Assembly: GCA_017961325.1 (NCBI GenBank)
Contig: JAGCXM010000014.1
Location: 62,001-126,000, forward strand
DNA from: a bacterium
GTDB lineage: Bacteria; UBP6; UBA1177
DNA: 64,000 bases
Reading direction: 5' to 3'
Positions 1-9,673 of this stretch are shown piece after piece. Within the stretch, counting starts at the first letter, position 1. Each line of letters opens with the position of its first letter. The notes beneath the pieces are model-generated. The model saw only the letters and a list, made by a program, of their open reading frames with translations, ran no database searches and was not told the DNA's origin. Both the position numbers and the translations under genes were made by a program.

Positions 1-664
1 TTTCGGGAATTATCGCGCTGTCGCCGTTCGAAGCGTTCTCGAACCACGACTCGAAATCGACGAGCCCGTCACCGGACACTACGCTGCCGCTGTATTTTTC
101 CTTGAAAGCGGCAACGGTCTCCTCCAGTTTCTCCTTTTCTTCGCCGAGCGGAACAAGTTCAGACACGATTCTGACCTCGTAGTTTCCCGGATAAACGCGG
201 TCGACTCTGTCGATATCGACTTCGCCCAGATCGTTTTTGCCGACGACTTCAGTCGTTCCGTCAAGATACATCACGAAATAAACCATCTCTTTCCTCCATC
301 TCAAAGATTTTATGAAATTCTTTCCAGTTCTTTCACTGAAAACTCCGCAGATCACGTTGTATCTGCAGAAAGCCGAATGCGCGCTGCACTCTGACGACGC
401 CTGTTTTTTCTTCGGGCAGTAGAGCTGTGCCAGTTTTCTTCTTTTCGCAAGCGACTTGTTGAGTTCGATGATTTTCATATTCAGCGGACTTCCCCGAAGT
501 TCTATCCACTCCGGGAAAAACGCCGTAAAAAGCTGCGGCTTCACCGGACAGAATTCTCTCGCACATGAAATGCACTGCGAAAGGTGGACTTTCGTGCCGT
601 TCATCAGACCGAGAGCTTCCGGCTCTTCGCATACCGTCCAGCTGTTATTCAGAAAATTCGCCAT
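1..664 (-). CDS. Partial Cys-rich protein of unknown function
   Basis: The minus strand is open from an ATG at 664 to the window edge, about 221 codons with no stop. An in-frame TAA lies shortly upstream of that ATG, so it is the first usable ATG, although its ribosome binding site is poor (GGAA). Residues 31-40 read CISCAREFCP, and more cysteines follow at about 83, 93, 100 and 106. This spacing could hold zinc or an Fe-S cluster. The second half is acidic and lacks cysteine. A better ribosome binding site (GGAGG) precedes an in-frame ATG at 286, so a shorter Cys-free product is possible. There is no signal peptide and I recognise no family. The 3' end lies outside the window. Confidence 0.6.
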   Translation of the reverse strand, partial: MANFLNNSWTVCEEPEALGLMNGTKVHLSQCISCAREFCPVKPQLFTAFFPEWIELRGSPLNMKIIELNKSLAKRRKLAQLYCPKKKQASSECSAHSAFCRYNVICGVFSERTGKNFIKSLRWRKEMVYFVMYLDGTTEVVGKNDLGEVDIDRVDRVYPGNYEVRIVSELVPLGEEKEKLEETVAAFKEKYSGSVVSGDGLVDFESWFENASNGDSAIIPE

Positions 665-745
665 TTCCGACTCAAAAAAAACAACCGCATGAGTTTAGCG
701 CCGGCGATTTCAATTTCAAGAGATTTCGATTTTTTAAAATATCTT

Positions 746-773
746 TTGACAAAAAATATCTACGAAGTAAAAT
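746..773 (+). promoter_or_regulatory. Sigma70-type promoter for the large surface protein
   Basis: TTGACA at 746-751 and TAAAAT at 768-773 are separated by 16 bp in an AT-rich gap, about 50 bp upstream of the start at 827. The match to the -35 consensus is perfect. Confidence 0.7.
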
Positions 774-826
774 ATTCGGCATTTTTTGCGTGTTTTTTAA
801 AAATTTTTTCAGTTTGAGGTGATTTA

Positions 827-3800
827 ATGAGAAAAAAACTGATTTTTATTGTTCTTCTCGCACTTCTTCTGCCGTTTGCCGTAGCGGCGAAGGAAATCGG
901 TCCCAACGTATCGAAATACCGCGGTCAGGAATTGAAATGGGAAGACGGTGCTTACGGTTATCACGTAATGTTCAAATCGCTCCTTGACAACAAACAACCC
1001 GAACCGCAGGGCTACGAAAACAACCCGCAGGGCGACACCTGCAAATCTTCGAGCACATACACTCTCGACATGTCCCACATTCCGGGAGACGCCATCGTTG
1101 AAGACGCATTCCTTATCTGGACGGCAGCCCAGCCGATTGCAAAAAAAGACGACATAACGGATAAAGAGGTAACCCTATCTTTCGTTTCCAGCCTCAGCAA
1201 CAACAGCATTGCAAAAAACATCACTGGAAAAAAGGCCTACAAAATTTCTGAAGCAGGAACTGTCGATTTTGAATTCGATGCATTCATCGACACGGAAAAT
1301 CCTGACAAAAGATGGTATACATACCGCGTAAAAGTTACTGATTTTTTCAAAGAAATCCAGGAACAGGCGAGAGCTGCCGCCAATGCCGGCGAAGCGATTT
1401 ACGACGGTTATTCCCTTCTCGGAGACTATACGCTTGCAGGACTTGAATGCAGCGAAGATTCCGTATACAAAGATCGTACCGACATGGTTGCCGACTGGTC
1501 GATAGTTCTCATCTATTCGTCAGTTGAAATCAGCCCGAAGAAAATTTACATGTATGACGGCTTCAAATCATACTGGCACGAACGCAGTGAAATCAATGTA
1601 ACCGGATTCGTATTTCCCATAAAACCCGAAATCAGAGTAACCCTCGCAAGTCACGAAGGCGACCCCGGACTCTGGGATCTCACTCATGACCCCATCATTC
1701 CGGAAGGCATTGAAGTTCTGGGAGAACCGATTGTTCCGGATCAATGGCTGCTCCTCAGCAACGAATGCAACCCGGCTGCTTTCGGTACGAACGGATTTGT
1801 AAATCTCGATTACACGGAAATATTCAACTCCATCTCTTCGGTTTACGGTTATCAGGATTCCATACCGACCTGCATCGGTGGCACACCGCCAGTTTTCAAT
1901 ACCGAAGAAATAGAATACGGTATCGAGGTCGACACATTCCTCATGGATGCTTCCGCCGATGACAAATTCGCAGACCATTTCCACAAAGGCGGTCAGAAAA
2001 TTTCCTTCAAAATCGGTGCGAACCAGGACTCGGTTATTACAAATTACATGATAGTATCCGTTGATACTAAAGCTCCGCAGTTCGATATTCCCGGACAACC
2101 GGAAAAAGTTGCCTGCACTCCGGCGAACAAATTCGACGCTTACTCGCTTGAAGGCAACTGGTGTCAAGGCAGCCTTGAGCACACTTTTGCACTCAGAATC
2201 CAGAACTGGGGAACGGACTCCACAAAAAACATCTCTGTCAGAGATTCGATTCCTGACGGAATGGAATATGTTCCCGGTTCAACCGAATATGCGACCAGTT
2301 TTGAAGTCAAAGACAACAAGAAAATAGCAAAAAGATGGACTCCCATTCCTGATTCCAACGGATTCCCGCTTGAAAACGGCTTCAAAGTTGCCGACTCTCT
2401 CAACTTCTGCCCCGAAAACAGCGACTATCTTTCATGCAACGATCTGATCGTAGTCCGCTTCAGAGCGAAAGTAAAAAGCGATGCGCCTAAAAATCAGGTT
2501 ATTGAAAACATAGCGACTTACAACACCCCCGGTGTAAACGACTACAAAACAAACCTCGGCATTCCCGTAAAACTCAGAATCCGTTCCGCAGGCTGCGTAA
2601 CTTCTCAGGATGCAGTAGACCTTTCGGAATGCGGCGGAGTAGGTGCTGCAGCATGCACGAAAAACGAAGACTGCGCTGAAGGATACATCTGTCAGAAAGA
2701 AACCGGCGAATGTACCGAAGATCCTTCTTTCGTAAAATGCAAAGACAGTGAAATCACTGCTTCTATAGGCAAAAACAGCCCGAGCAGCGAAGTTGTTTTA
2801 ATCAAAAATCCGCAAGCCGATCTCGTTATAGGCCAGCTTGAGCTTGCCGGAAGCGGCGAAAACTGTTACCTCAACCTCGATCAGATCAAGCTCAAAATCG
2901 ATGTAAAGGATTCAAAAATAACACTCTCCAACTTCAAAATGTATAACGACGCCAACGGCAACGGAACCGTTGATGCCGGAGATCCGCTCCTCGGCTCCAC
3001 CGACGTTCTTACATCAGGATATGCAACATTCTCAGCCTCCAACCCAGCCAACAGGATTTGGAGCAACAAGAAGAACAACATTCTCTTCACGCTTGACGCA
3101 AACTACTCATCTGAAACCATTGAAAATTCGGCAACATTCATTGCCAAAATCGAATCAGGTGCAGTCGTTCTGTCAGACGGCGGAACGCCGAAAATCAACG
3201 GTCTGCCGATAGATTTCGCTAAATTCCAGTTCGAACCCGACAGAGGTTTCATCATCAAGCCAGGTCCGCACGATCCTGAAGTTCCGGCGAAATCGGATAT
3301 GAACCGCTTCCAGGATGTTCTCCAGATAAGCATGACAGCAAAAGGTTCTGACGACATCCTCAAAAGCATCACAATCAAACCCACCAAAAAATCGGTGGAA
3401 TTAGGCAAAGGAATCAAAAGAATCGCCGTTTACGAAGATACCGACAACGACGGCAAGGGAGATGTAGAAATTGCTTCAACAACCAAATTCGACGGTCTTC
3501 AGAAACACACTTTCTCCATTGACAACTTTGAATTCCAGGCAAACACCGAAAAATTCATCACAATCAGGGCGGAACCTGCGCTCAGTGATGGGGATGTTTT
3601 CCAGATCGAAGTTTCGGCGAAGGTAAAGAATCTTGACATCGTAGCCAGCGGTTCAGTAACTTCAAAGCCTTACGAATACTCCTGTGATCCTAGGGTTGAA
3701 GAATGCGGCGATGAAGGCGGCTGTTCGGTAGTTGCACCGGAAGAAAACTCTCCGGCAGCAATTTATGCGGCACTTACGGCTCTTCTCGCACTCCTTTCCG

Positions 3801-3829
3801 CATTCGCTTTCAGAATGAGAAAAAACTAA
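827..3829 (+). CDS. Large exported surface protein with DUF11-like region and MYXO-CTERM-like tail
   Basis: 1000 residues, with ribosome binding site GAGGTGA before ATG. A signal peptide covers about residues 1-21 (cleavage near VAA-K). The N-terminal half is beta-rich and unassigned. A DUF11-like region (about 440-585) contains the typical DSIPDGMEYVPGS stretch. A disulfide-rich module follows at about 586-635 (CTKNEDCAEGYICQ). Two Ca-binding-like stretches follow (NDANGNGTVDAGD, EDTDNDGKGD). The C terminus is tripartite: a GGC motif with Cys966, a hydrophobic helix (about 975-994) and the basic end RMRKN. That layout matches MYXO-CTERM-type sorting signals, which anchor proteins to the myxobacterial surface. 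Sorting is inferred; no sorting protease is visible here. It appears to be a single-gene unit. Confidence 0.75.
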   Translation: MRKKLIFIVLLALLLPFAVAAKEIGPNVSKYRGQELKWEDGAYGYHVMFKSLLDNKQPEPQGYENNPQGDTCKSSSTYTLDMSHIPGDAIVEDAFLIWTAAQPIAKKDDITDKEVTLSFVSSLSNNSIAKNITGKKAYKISEAGTVDFEFDAFIDTENPDKRWYTYRVKVTDFFKEIQEQARAAANAGEAIYDGYSLLGDYTLAGLECSEDSVYKDRTDMVADWSIVLIYSSVEISPKKIYMYDGFKSYWHERSEINVTGFVFPIKPEIRVTLASHEGDPGLWDLTHDPIIPEGIEVLGEPIVPDQWLLLSNECNPAAFGTNGFVNLDYTEIFNSISSVYGYQDSIPTCIGGTPPVFNTEEIEYGIEVDTFLMDASADDKFADHFHKGGQKISFKIGANQDSVITNYMIVSVDTKAPQFDIPGQPEKVACTPANKFDAYSLEGNWCQGSLEHTFALRIQNWGTDSTKNISVRDSIPDGMEYVPGSTEYATSFEVKDNKKIAKRWTPIPDSNGFPLENGFKVADSLNFCPENSDYLSCNDLIVVRFRAKVKSDAPKNQVIENIATYNTPGVNDYKTNLGIPVKLRIRSAGCVTSQDAVDLSECGGVGAAACTKNEDCAEGYICQKETGECTEDPSFVKCKDSEITASIGKNSPSSEVVLIKNPQADLVIGQLELAGSGENCYLNLDQIKLKIDVKDSKITLSNFKMYNDANGNGTVDAGDPLLGSTDVLTSGYATFSASNPANRIWSNKKNNILFTLDANYSSETIENSATFIAKIESGAVVLSDGGTPKINGLPIDFAKFQFEPDRGFIIKPGPHDPEVPAKSDMNRFQDVLQISMTAKGSDDILKSITIKPTKKSVELGKGIKRIAVYEDTDNDGKGDVEIASTTKFDGLQKHTFSIDNFEFQANTEKFITIRAEPALSDGDVFQIEVSAKVKNLDIVASGSVTSKPYEYSCDPRVEECGDEGGCSVVAPEENSPAAIYAALTALLALLSAFAFRMRKN

Positions 3830-3900
3830 TTATCTGACAATCCATTTTCATCACTAAACTTCAATTTTTATCCCGAGCATCATTTTTTCACTCTTTGAAT

Positions 3901-3928
3901 TTGCAATTTCAACGACTTTGAGTATAAA
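3901..3928 (+). promoter_or_regulatory. Promoter of ppdK
   Basis: TTGCAA at 3901-3906 and TATAAA at 3923-3928 with a 16-bp spacer. They lie in the 178-bp gap before ppdK, leaving a leader of about 70 bp. Confidence 0.5.
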
Positions 3929-4007
3929 AACGCGGTTTTTTGGATTTGTGAGATTTATTTATGTTTCTGACCATTAATAATTAAAAAAATTTTGGAGGAA
4001 AAAAACA

Positions 4008-6908
4008 ATGGCAGCAAAGAAATTCGTTTACTTTTTCGGACCTCAGGGTTCAGAAGGAAACGCTTCTATGAAAAACACGCTCGGCGGAAAAGGTGCGAAC
4101 CTCGCCGAAATGTGCAACATGGAAATTCCGGTTCCGGCAGGCTTCACGATTGCAACCGATATGTGCACGGTTTACTACAAAAACGACAGGAATTATCCGC
4201 CTGAACTTGCAGAACAGGTTGATGAAAACCTTAAAAAAATAGAAGAAGTCATGGGCAAAAAGTTCGGTGATCCCGAAAATCCGCTCCTTCTTTCGGTCCG
4301 CAGCGGCGCCCGTGCTTCGATGCCAGGCATGATGGATACGATTCTCAACCTCGGTCTCAACGAAAATACGCTTCAGGGTCTTATAAAGACTGATAAGGAC
4401 ACCCGTTTCGCATGGGACAGCCTCCGCCGTTTCATGCAGATGTACGGAAACGTCGTCATGGGAATCAAAGGCGAGAATTTCGAGCATGCGATCACTTCGC
4501 TCAAAAACAAATACGGAATCAAAAACGACCTTGAAATGACCGTTGACCACTTGAAAGAGCTTGTCGAAGCATACAAAGTCATCGTAAAAGAGCAGACTGG
4601 TAAAGAGTTCCCGACCGATCCGAAGGAACAGCTCTGGGGCGCAATCGACGCTGTTTTCGGCAGCTGGATGAACGAAAGAGCTATCGTTTACCGTAAGATG
4701 AACGGCTTCTCCGACGACTGGGGAACCGCTGTAAACGTTCAGGCCATGGTTTTCGGAAATATGGGTGACGAATGTGCGACAGGCGTTGCATTCACGAGAA
4801 ATCCGGCGACCGGCGAGCACATTTTCTTCGGCGAATACCTCATCAACGCTCAGGGCGAAGACGTCGTTGCCGGCATCAGAACTCCGCAGCAGATCACGCT
4901 TGCAGGCAGCAGAAAATGGGCAGCTGACCACAATGTAAGCGAAGAAGAGAGAGCTTCGAAATATCCTTCACTCGAAGAATACATGCCGGAAGTTTACGAA
5001 AATCTCTGCAGCATCTACAAAAAGCTCGAACTTCACTACCGCGACATGCAGGATATTGAATTTACCATCGAAAACAGAAAGCTCTGGATGCTTCAGACGA
5101 GAAACGGCAAAAGAACGGCCGCTGCGGCAGTCAGGATCGCGGTTTCAATGGTTGACGAAGGACTTATCTCGAAGGATGACGCAATCATGAGAGTCTCTCC
5201 TGACCAGATTGACCAGCTTCTCCACCCGCAGTTCAAAAGCGACGACAAGAGAAACGCAACGCTCTTCACGAAAGGTCTTCCGGCAAGCCCCGGCGCTGCT
5301 ACGGGACAAATCGTTTTTGATGCAGAGGCAGCTGCAGCTTGGAAAAATGAAGGCAAGGGAACGATACTCGTCAGACTTGAAACAAGCCCCGAAGACATCA
5401 CCGGCATGGTTGCTGCAAACGGCATTCTCACCGGTCGCGGCGGCATGACTTCACATGCTGCAGTTGTCGCAAGAGGCATGGGAAAATGCTGCGTAAGCGG
5501 TGCAGGCGAACTCGTAATCGACGCAGCTGCAAAAACCGTCGCAGTCAGGGGAACGGTCCTCAAGGAAGGCGACTGGATTTCGATTGACGGCGGAACGGGC
5601 GAAGTTCTTCTCGGCAAAGTAGCTACCGAAGAACCGAAACTTGACGGCGATTTCGAAAAACTTATGCGCTGGGCTGACAACAGACGGGTTCTCAAGATCA
5701 GAACCAATGCAGATACGCCGAAAGATGCTGCTACAGCCCGCAGATTCGGTGCAGAAGGTATCGGCCTCTGCAGAACCGAGCACATGTTCTTCGAAGGCGA
5801 AAGAATCAAAGCCATCCGCGAAATGATTCTTGCTGACAACCTTGAAGGGAGAAAAACTGCTCTTGCAAAACTCATTGAACATCAGAAAAACGACTTCCTC
5901 GGAATCTTCGAAGAGATGAGAGGACTCCCAGTAACCGTCAGACTCCTTGACCCGCCGCTTCACGAATTCCTTCCTTCTGAACCGAAGCAAATTACAGAAA
6001 TGGCTGAGGCGATGCACACAAGCGAAGAAAAAATATACAATAAAATCAAAGAGTTGCATGAAATAAACCCGATGCTTGGTTTCCGCGGATGCAGACTTGG
6101 CAATATCTATCCGGAAATCACCGAAATGCAGACTAGAGCTATAATCGAAGCTGCATGCGAACTCACGCAGAAAAGCGTCAAAGTATTCCCCGAAATCATG
6201 ATTCCGCTTGTAGGAAAACACGAAGAATTCGAATATCAGGAAAGAATCGTCAGAGATACAGCCGAAAAAGTTTTCACAGAGAAAGGCATCAACGTCGAAT
6301 TCATGGTCGGAACGATGATCGAGGTTCCGAGAGGCGCACTCACTGCCGACGAAATCGCGGAACATGCCGAATTTTTCTCGTTCGGAACAAACGACCTCAC
6401 TCAGATGTGCCTCGGCTACAGCCGTGACGATGCAGGCAAATTCATAAAAGAATATCTCACAAAGAAAATACTCGCAGTCGATCCTTTCCGCTCAATTGAT
6501 CAGGACGGTGTCGGCCAGCTTGTAGAAATCGCGGCAAAACGCGGCAGAAAGACAAGACCGAACATCAAACTCGGTGTATGCGGCGAACACGGCGGCGATC
6601 CGGCTTCCATAGACTTCTTTCACAGAGTCGGCCTCAATTACGTCAGCTGCTCGCCTTACAGAGTTCCCATTGCACGTCTTGCAGCGGCTCAGGCAGCAAT
6701 CAACAACGATGTAGTACGCGAAATCAAAAAGAGTGTCGAAGAAGCTTACTCAAAGGCAGAAAGCACTGCAAAAGACGTTTACAGCAAGGCTGAAAGCGGA
6801 CTCAAGAACCTCAGGGAAACCGTTGAAAACAGCGAGCTTAAAAAAACCGTCGAGGAAGGTGCTAAAAAACTTTTCGGCGACCTCAAAAAGAAAATCAAAA
6901 AAGACTAA
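4008..6908 (+). CDS. ppdK: Pyruvate, phosphate dikinase with extra C-terminal helical tail
   Basis: Interconverts pyruvate + ATP + Pi and PEP + AMP + PPi, linking glycolysis and gluconeogenesis in the cytoplasm. The N-terminal ATP-grasp region is present. The phosphohistidine motif GGMTSHAAVVAR places the catalytic His at residue 483. The C-terminal PEP/pyruvate barrel contains GVCGEHGGDP with catalytic Cys858. The family norm is about 875 residues; this protein has 966. The excess is a Lys/Glu/Ala-rich amphipathic tail from about residue 897 with repeated YSKAES units, predicted helical and not part of the known fold. A strong ribosome binding site (GGAGG) fixes the start. It has its own promoter and is followed by a terminator at 6914-6943. 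Confidence 0.96.
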   Translation: MAAKKFVYFFGPQGSEGNASMKNTLGGKGANLAEMCNMEIPVPAGFTIATDMCTVYYKNDRNYPPELAEQVDENLKKIEEVMGKKFGDPENPLLLSVRSGARASMPGMMDTILNLGLNENTLQGLIKTDKDTRFAWDSLRRFMQMYGNVVMGIKGENFEHAITSLKNKYGIKNDLEMTVDHLKELVEAYKVIVKEQTGKEFPTDPKEQLWGAIDAVFGSWMNERAIVYRKMNGFSDDWGTAVNVQAMVFGNMGDECATGVAFTRNPATGEHIFFGEYLINAQGEDVVAGIRTPQQITLAGSRKWAADHNVSEEERASKYPSLEEYMPEVYENLCSIYKKLELHYRDMQDIEFTIENRKLWMLQTRNGKRTAAAAVRIAVSMVDEGLISKDDAIMRVSPDQIDQLLHPQFKSDDKRNATLFTKGLPASPGAATGQIVFDAEAAAAWKNEGKGTILVRLETSPEDITGMVAANGILTGRGGMTSHAAVVARGMGKCCVSGAGELVIDAAAKTVAVRGTVLKEGDWISIDGGTGEVLLGKVATEEPKLDGDFEKLMRWADNRRVLKIRTNADTPKDAATARRFGAEGIGLCRTEHMFFEGERIKAIREMILADNLEGRKTALAKLIEHQKNDFLGIFEEMRGLPVTVRLLDPPLHEFLPSEPKQITEMAEAMHTSEEKIYNKIKELHEINPMLGFRGCRLGNIYPEITEMQTRAIIEAACELTQKSVKVFPEIMIPLVGKHEEFEYQERIVRDTAEKVFTEKGINVEFMVGTMIEVPRGALTADEIAEHAEFFSFGTNDLTQMCLGYSRDDAGKFIKEYLTKKILAVDPFRSIDQDGVGQLVEIAAKRGRKTRPNIKLGVCGEHGGDPASIDFFHRVGLNYVSCSPYRVPIARLAAAQAAINNDVVREIKKSVEEAYSKAESTAKDVYSKAESGLKNLRETVENSELKKTVEEGAKKLFGDLKKKIKKD

Positions 6909-6913
6909 TTTAT

Positions 6914-6943
6914 AGCGGTCGGGGGACTTCCCCGATCCTTTTT
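6914..6943 (+). terminator. Rho-independent terminator after ppdK
   Basis: A 7-bp stem (GTCGGGG with CCCCGAT) and a short loop are followed by CCTTTTT, directly downstream of the ppdK stop. Confidence 0.8.
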
Positions 6944-6993
6944 CTGCAAAAACCGCAATCTGATCGCTTTTCCATCCAATTTTTTCCATTCAT

Positions 6994-7021
6994 TTGACTT
7001 GTCAAACATAACTTGTAAAAT
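6994..7021 (+). promoter_or_regulatory. Promoter of the folP-lipoprotein operon
   Basis: TTGACT at 6994-6999 and TAAAAT at 7016-7021 with a 16-bp spacer. The spacer and the downstream GTTTGTTTGTTTTGAG are nearly the same as in the cdaA promoter at 12947. Confidence 0.75.
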
Positions 7022-7048
7022 CGCACGTTTGTTTGTTTTGAGGCGGAG

Positions 7049-8239
7049 ATGCTTGTTTATCCTTTAAATGTTTTTGATGAAGAATATGAATCTCTTATGA
7101 AAAGAATTGAGGTTTCGGAAACCGGGACTTCGATAATGCGAGGTCGTTTTGAGACAAAATCGTTTATGATTTCAGACATTTCCACGCCTGCAGCAAATAT
7201 TGTGAAACAGCAGGTTCTCTCTCTCGGCGGAGAGGCGGCCGTTCCGGCGCATGCAGTGAACTGCTCGAAACCGAAAAGCGATTTCCTCTTTTCTTTAAGA
7301 CAGGATAAAATTCCTGAATTCGTCTCACGGATGAAGGCTCAGTGCTGGAAATTGCCTCAAGTTGCTGATTTTATTGAAAAATTTGTCAAGCTGCAAAAAC
7401 CGTGGTTTTCTTTTTCACATTCCGGAATCGACACGACACGCCCGAATATCATGGGAATCCTCAACGTTACGCCCGATTCCTTTTCCGACGGCGGAAAATT
7501 CAACAGTATGGATTCTGCCGTCAGACACGCGGCGGAAATGCTTGAAAACGGTGCTGACATTATAGATGTCGGCGGCGAATCAACACGACCCGGCTCAGAT
7601 TCAGTCGATGCCGGAACTGAAAAAAAACGGGTTGTTCCGGTTATTTCGGAAATAAAGAAGCAGTTCCCTAAAGCGGTGATTTCAATCGACACCGTAAAAA
7701 GCTCGGTTGCAAAAGCTGCGCTGGATGCCGGAGCCGGAATCGTAAACGACGTAAGCGGTATGACATTTGATCCGGAAACGGCTTCAGTCTGTGCAGACGC
7801 AAAAATACCGGTCGTCATCGGTCACATCAAAGGGCTTCCCAAAAGCATGCAGGAAAGTCCGGCTTATGAAAACCTTTTTATAGAAATGCTCGATTTTTTT
7901 AATAAATCAAAAGACTTGCTTCTTTCCAAAGGTTTGCCGGAAAGCAAAATAATGATCGATCCAGGGATCGGTTTCGGCAAAACCCTTGAGCACAATCTGG
8001 CGATTTTGAAACATCTGGAAGTCTTTTTTTCGTGCCTTGATCCGGTTGTGGTAGGAGTCAGCCGCAAAAGCATGATAGGTGCAATCTGCGGCAGAAAAAA
8101 TCCGCTTGACAGAGTCGCCGGAACAGTCGCACTCGACACCATCGCGCTTGAAAAAGGCGCCGCCGTGATCAGGGTCCACGATGTCAGAGAGGCAAAAGAT
8201 ACTTTGGAAATATTCAACGCTTTAAAGGAGCCTATTTAA
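7049..8239 (+). CDS. folP: Dihydropteroate synthase with N-terminal extension
   Basis: Condenses 6-hydroxymethyl-dihydropterin pyrophosphate with p-aminobenzoate in folate synthesis. The catalytic domain begins at about residue 130 with IMGILNVTPDSFSDGG. It continues with DVGGESTRPGS, SIDTVKSSVAKAA, VNDVSG and DPGIGFGKT, and closes with VIRVHDVREAKD, all TIM-barrel landmarks of the family. At 396 residues it is longer than the usual 270-280. The first 125 or so residues form an extra domain, also known from other long bacterial and archaeal forms; its role is unclear. The start follows GGCGGAG. It shares a transcript with the two lipoproteins downstream: the next start lies two bases beyond its stop. 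Confidence 0.95.
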   Translation: MLVYPLNVFDEEYESLMKRIEVSETGTSIMRGRFETKSFMISDISTPAANIVKQQVLSLGGEAAVPAHAVNCSKPKSDFLFSLRQDKIPEFVSRMKAQCWKLPQVADFIEKFVKLQKPWFSFSHSGIDTTRPNIMGILNVTPDSFSDGGKFNSMDSAVRHAAEMLENGADIIDVGGESTRPGSDSVDAGTEKKRVVPVISEIKKQFPKAVISIDTVKSSVAKAALDAGAGIVNDVSGMTFDPETASVCADAKIPVVIGHIKGLPKSMQESPAYENLFIEMLDFFNKSKDLLLSKGLPESKIMIDPGIGFGKTLEHNLAILKHLEVFFSCLDPVVVGVSRKSMIGAICGRKNPLDRVAGTVALDTIALEKGAAVIRVHDVREAKDTLEIFNALKEPI

Positions 8240-8241
8240 AA

Positions 8242-9669
8242 ATGAAGAAAACAACAACAGTTTTTTTTATTCTGGTAGTTTCCGTACTGCTTACCATGAT
8301 GATCGCTTGCGGCGATTCCGGTACGACAAGAAAAGAAGGTGAACTTTACGGTAAATGTTATCCGAACGAAACCTGCAATGAAGGGTTGGAGTGCGACACG
8401 GATCATAATGTCTGCATAAAAGAGTCAGCAGGCCCTGATATCGAAAATGAATATGCGGATGAGGCGGCCGATGATGCCGATAACACGAATCTCGGTGATA
8501 CAAAAGAAAGCGGAATATGGCAGGATCCTAGAACAGGGCTGATCTGGTCGGAGAAACATTACCTTACAAAAACACCTACATTGGACAGTCTTATTGCATA
8601 CTGTGAAAATCTTGTCGAGGGCGGTTTCAGCGATTGGAAAATGCCGACAATTGACGAACTCAGAACACTGATTCAGAATTGTTCTAATACAGAACCATAC
8701 GGAATCTGCTCAATAAGCGAAAAGAACGGCAGCCTCGAATATAAAGATGATGATGCGTGGATATGTGATTGCGAATGGAAAGATGAATGGACGCAACATG
8801 TAGGGAAGGATGAATTCATTTATGACAACGGCGGTTACTACAGCAGATTGGGCGATAATCAGGATGTAAGTCTCTGCTCTTCTTCCCTCAATAGTTATAA
8901 TAGCGGTCTGTGGTGTGTCGGTTTCGATATCGCTGTAATAGGAGTCGCTTCTCCCGGCAGAGTAAATGTAGTCCGCTGTGTCGGAAGTTATTCAAGACAA
9001 AAGCCGTGCGAAGGACTTCCGGAAAATGCAGTCTGGAACGTTTATTCGAGCATTCCTCAGGCATGGGACGGTTCATCCTGGCAACCAAGCGATGCGCCTT
9101 CCTACAACGAAAAGCCGAGCGAAACGGAGTGCAGGTTTATATGCAATTCCGGATACAAATGGGACGGCTCGAAATGTAATTTACAGGATATAAAAGCCAT
9201 TTCCGGATGCAGCCCTGAAAGTCCTACACCGTGCTATGATTCATCAAGCGGTCTTATCTGGTCTGCAAAAGCTCCTGATGAAATGTTGTATTATGATGCC
9301 ATAGACTACTGCGACAATCTTGTTGAAGGCGGTTTGGGCGACTGGCATCTGCCGACGATCAGCGAACTGCGTACTCTGATTCAGAACTGTCTTTGGACAG
9401 TTACGGGAGGTAACTGTAATATTACAGATGACTGCCTTTCTGCAGAATATTGCGAATATCGGTATAGCCAATGTTATAATGATTGCAGAGATCTTTCGGG
9501 CAGTCACTCTATATACAGCAAATTCGGCGATGAAGGAGATTTTTTATCTTCTTCTGTAGTGACGGATTTTTCCGAAGCAGTGTGGGGTGTAGGGTTTGAT
9601 AAAGCTCAAATTCTGATATTCGGTACAGACGAAGTATATGACAAAGGCAGTGCCCGTTGTGTGAGGTAG
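8242..9669 (+). CDS. Lcl_C (DUF1566) lipoprotein, two-domain paralogue
   Basis: 475-residue predicted lipoprotein; the lipobox MIAC puts the lipidated Cys at residue 23. A small module (GELYGKCYPNETCNEG, about 33-58) shared with two other lipoproteins here is followed by a short acidic linker. Two Lcl_C domains then follow, at about 90-250 and 330-475. Each has the family landmarks: LIWS near the start, DW.(M/L)PTI.ELRTLIQNC in the middle, and RCV near the end. Between them lies a disulfide module of the pattern CEGLPENAVWN...ECRFICNSGYKWDGSKC. Lcl_C domains occur in surface adhesins and can bind glycans; a binding role here is inferred. It starts two bases after folP with AAAGGAG inside folP, so translation is probably coupled. 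Confidence 0.85.
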   Translation: MKKTTTVFFILVVSVLLTMMIACGDSGTTRKEGELYGKCYPNETCNEGLECDTDHNVCIKESAGPDIENEYADEAADDADNTNLGDTKESGIWQDPRTGLIWSEKHYLTKTPTLDSLIAYCENLVEGGFSDWKMPTIDELRTLIQNCSNTEPYGICSISEKNGSLEYKDDDAWICDCEWKDEWTQHVGKDEFIYDNGGYYSRLGDNQDVSLCSSSLNSYNSGLWCVGFDIAVIGVASPGRVNVVRCVGSYSRQKPCEGLPENAVWNVYSSIPQAWDGSSWQPSDAPSYNEKPSETECRFICNSGYKWDGSKCNLQDIKAISGCSPESPTPCYDSSSGLIWSAKAPDEMLYYDAIDYCDNLVEGGLGDWHLPTISELRTLIQNCLWTVTGGNCNITDDCLSAEYCEYRYSQCYNDCRDLSGSHSIYSKFGDEGDFLSSSVVTDFSEAVWGVGFDKAQILIFGTDEVYDKGSARCVR

Positions 9670-9673
9670 ATAA

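Noticed and set aside
4050-6365. Long minus-strand frames opposite ppdK
   Set aside because: They mirror codon bias of a highly conserved plus-strand gene and lack ribosome binding sites.
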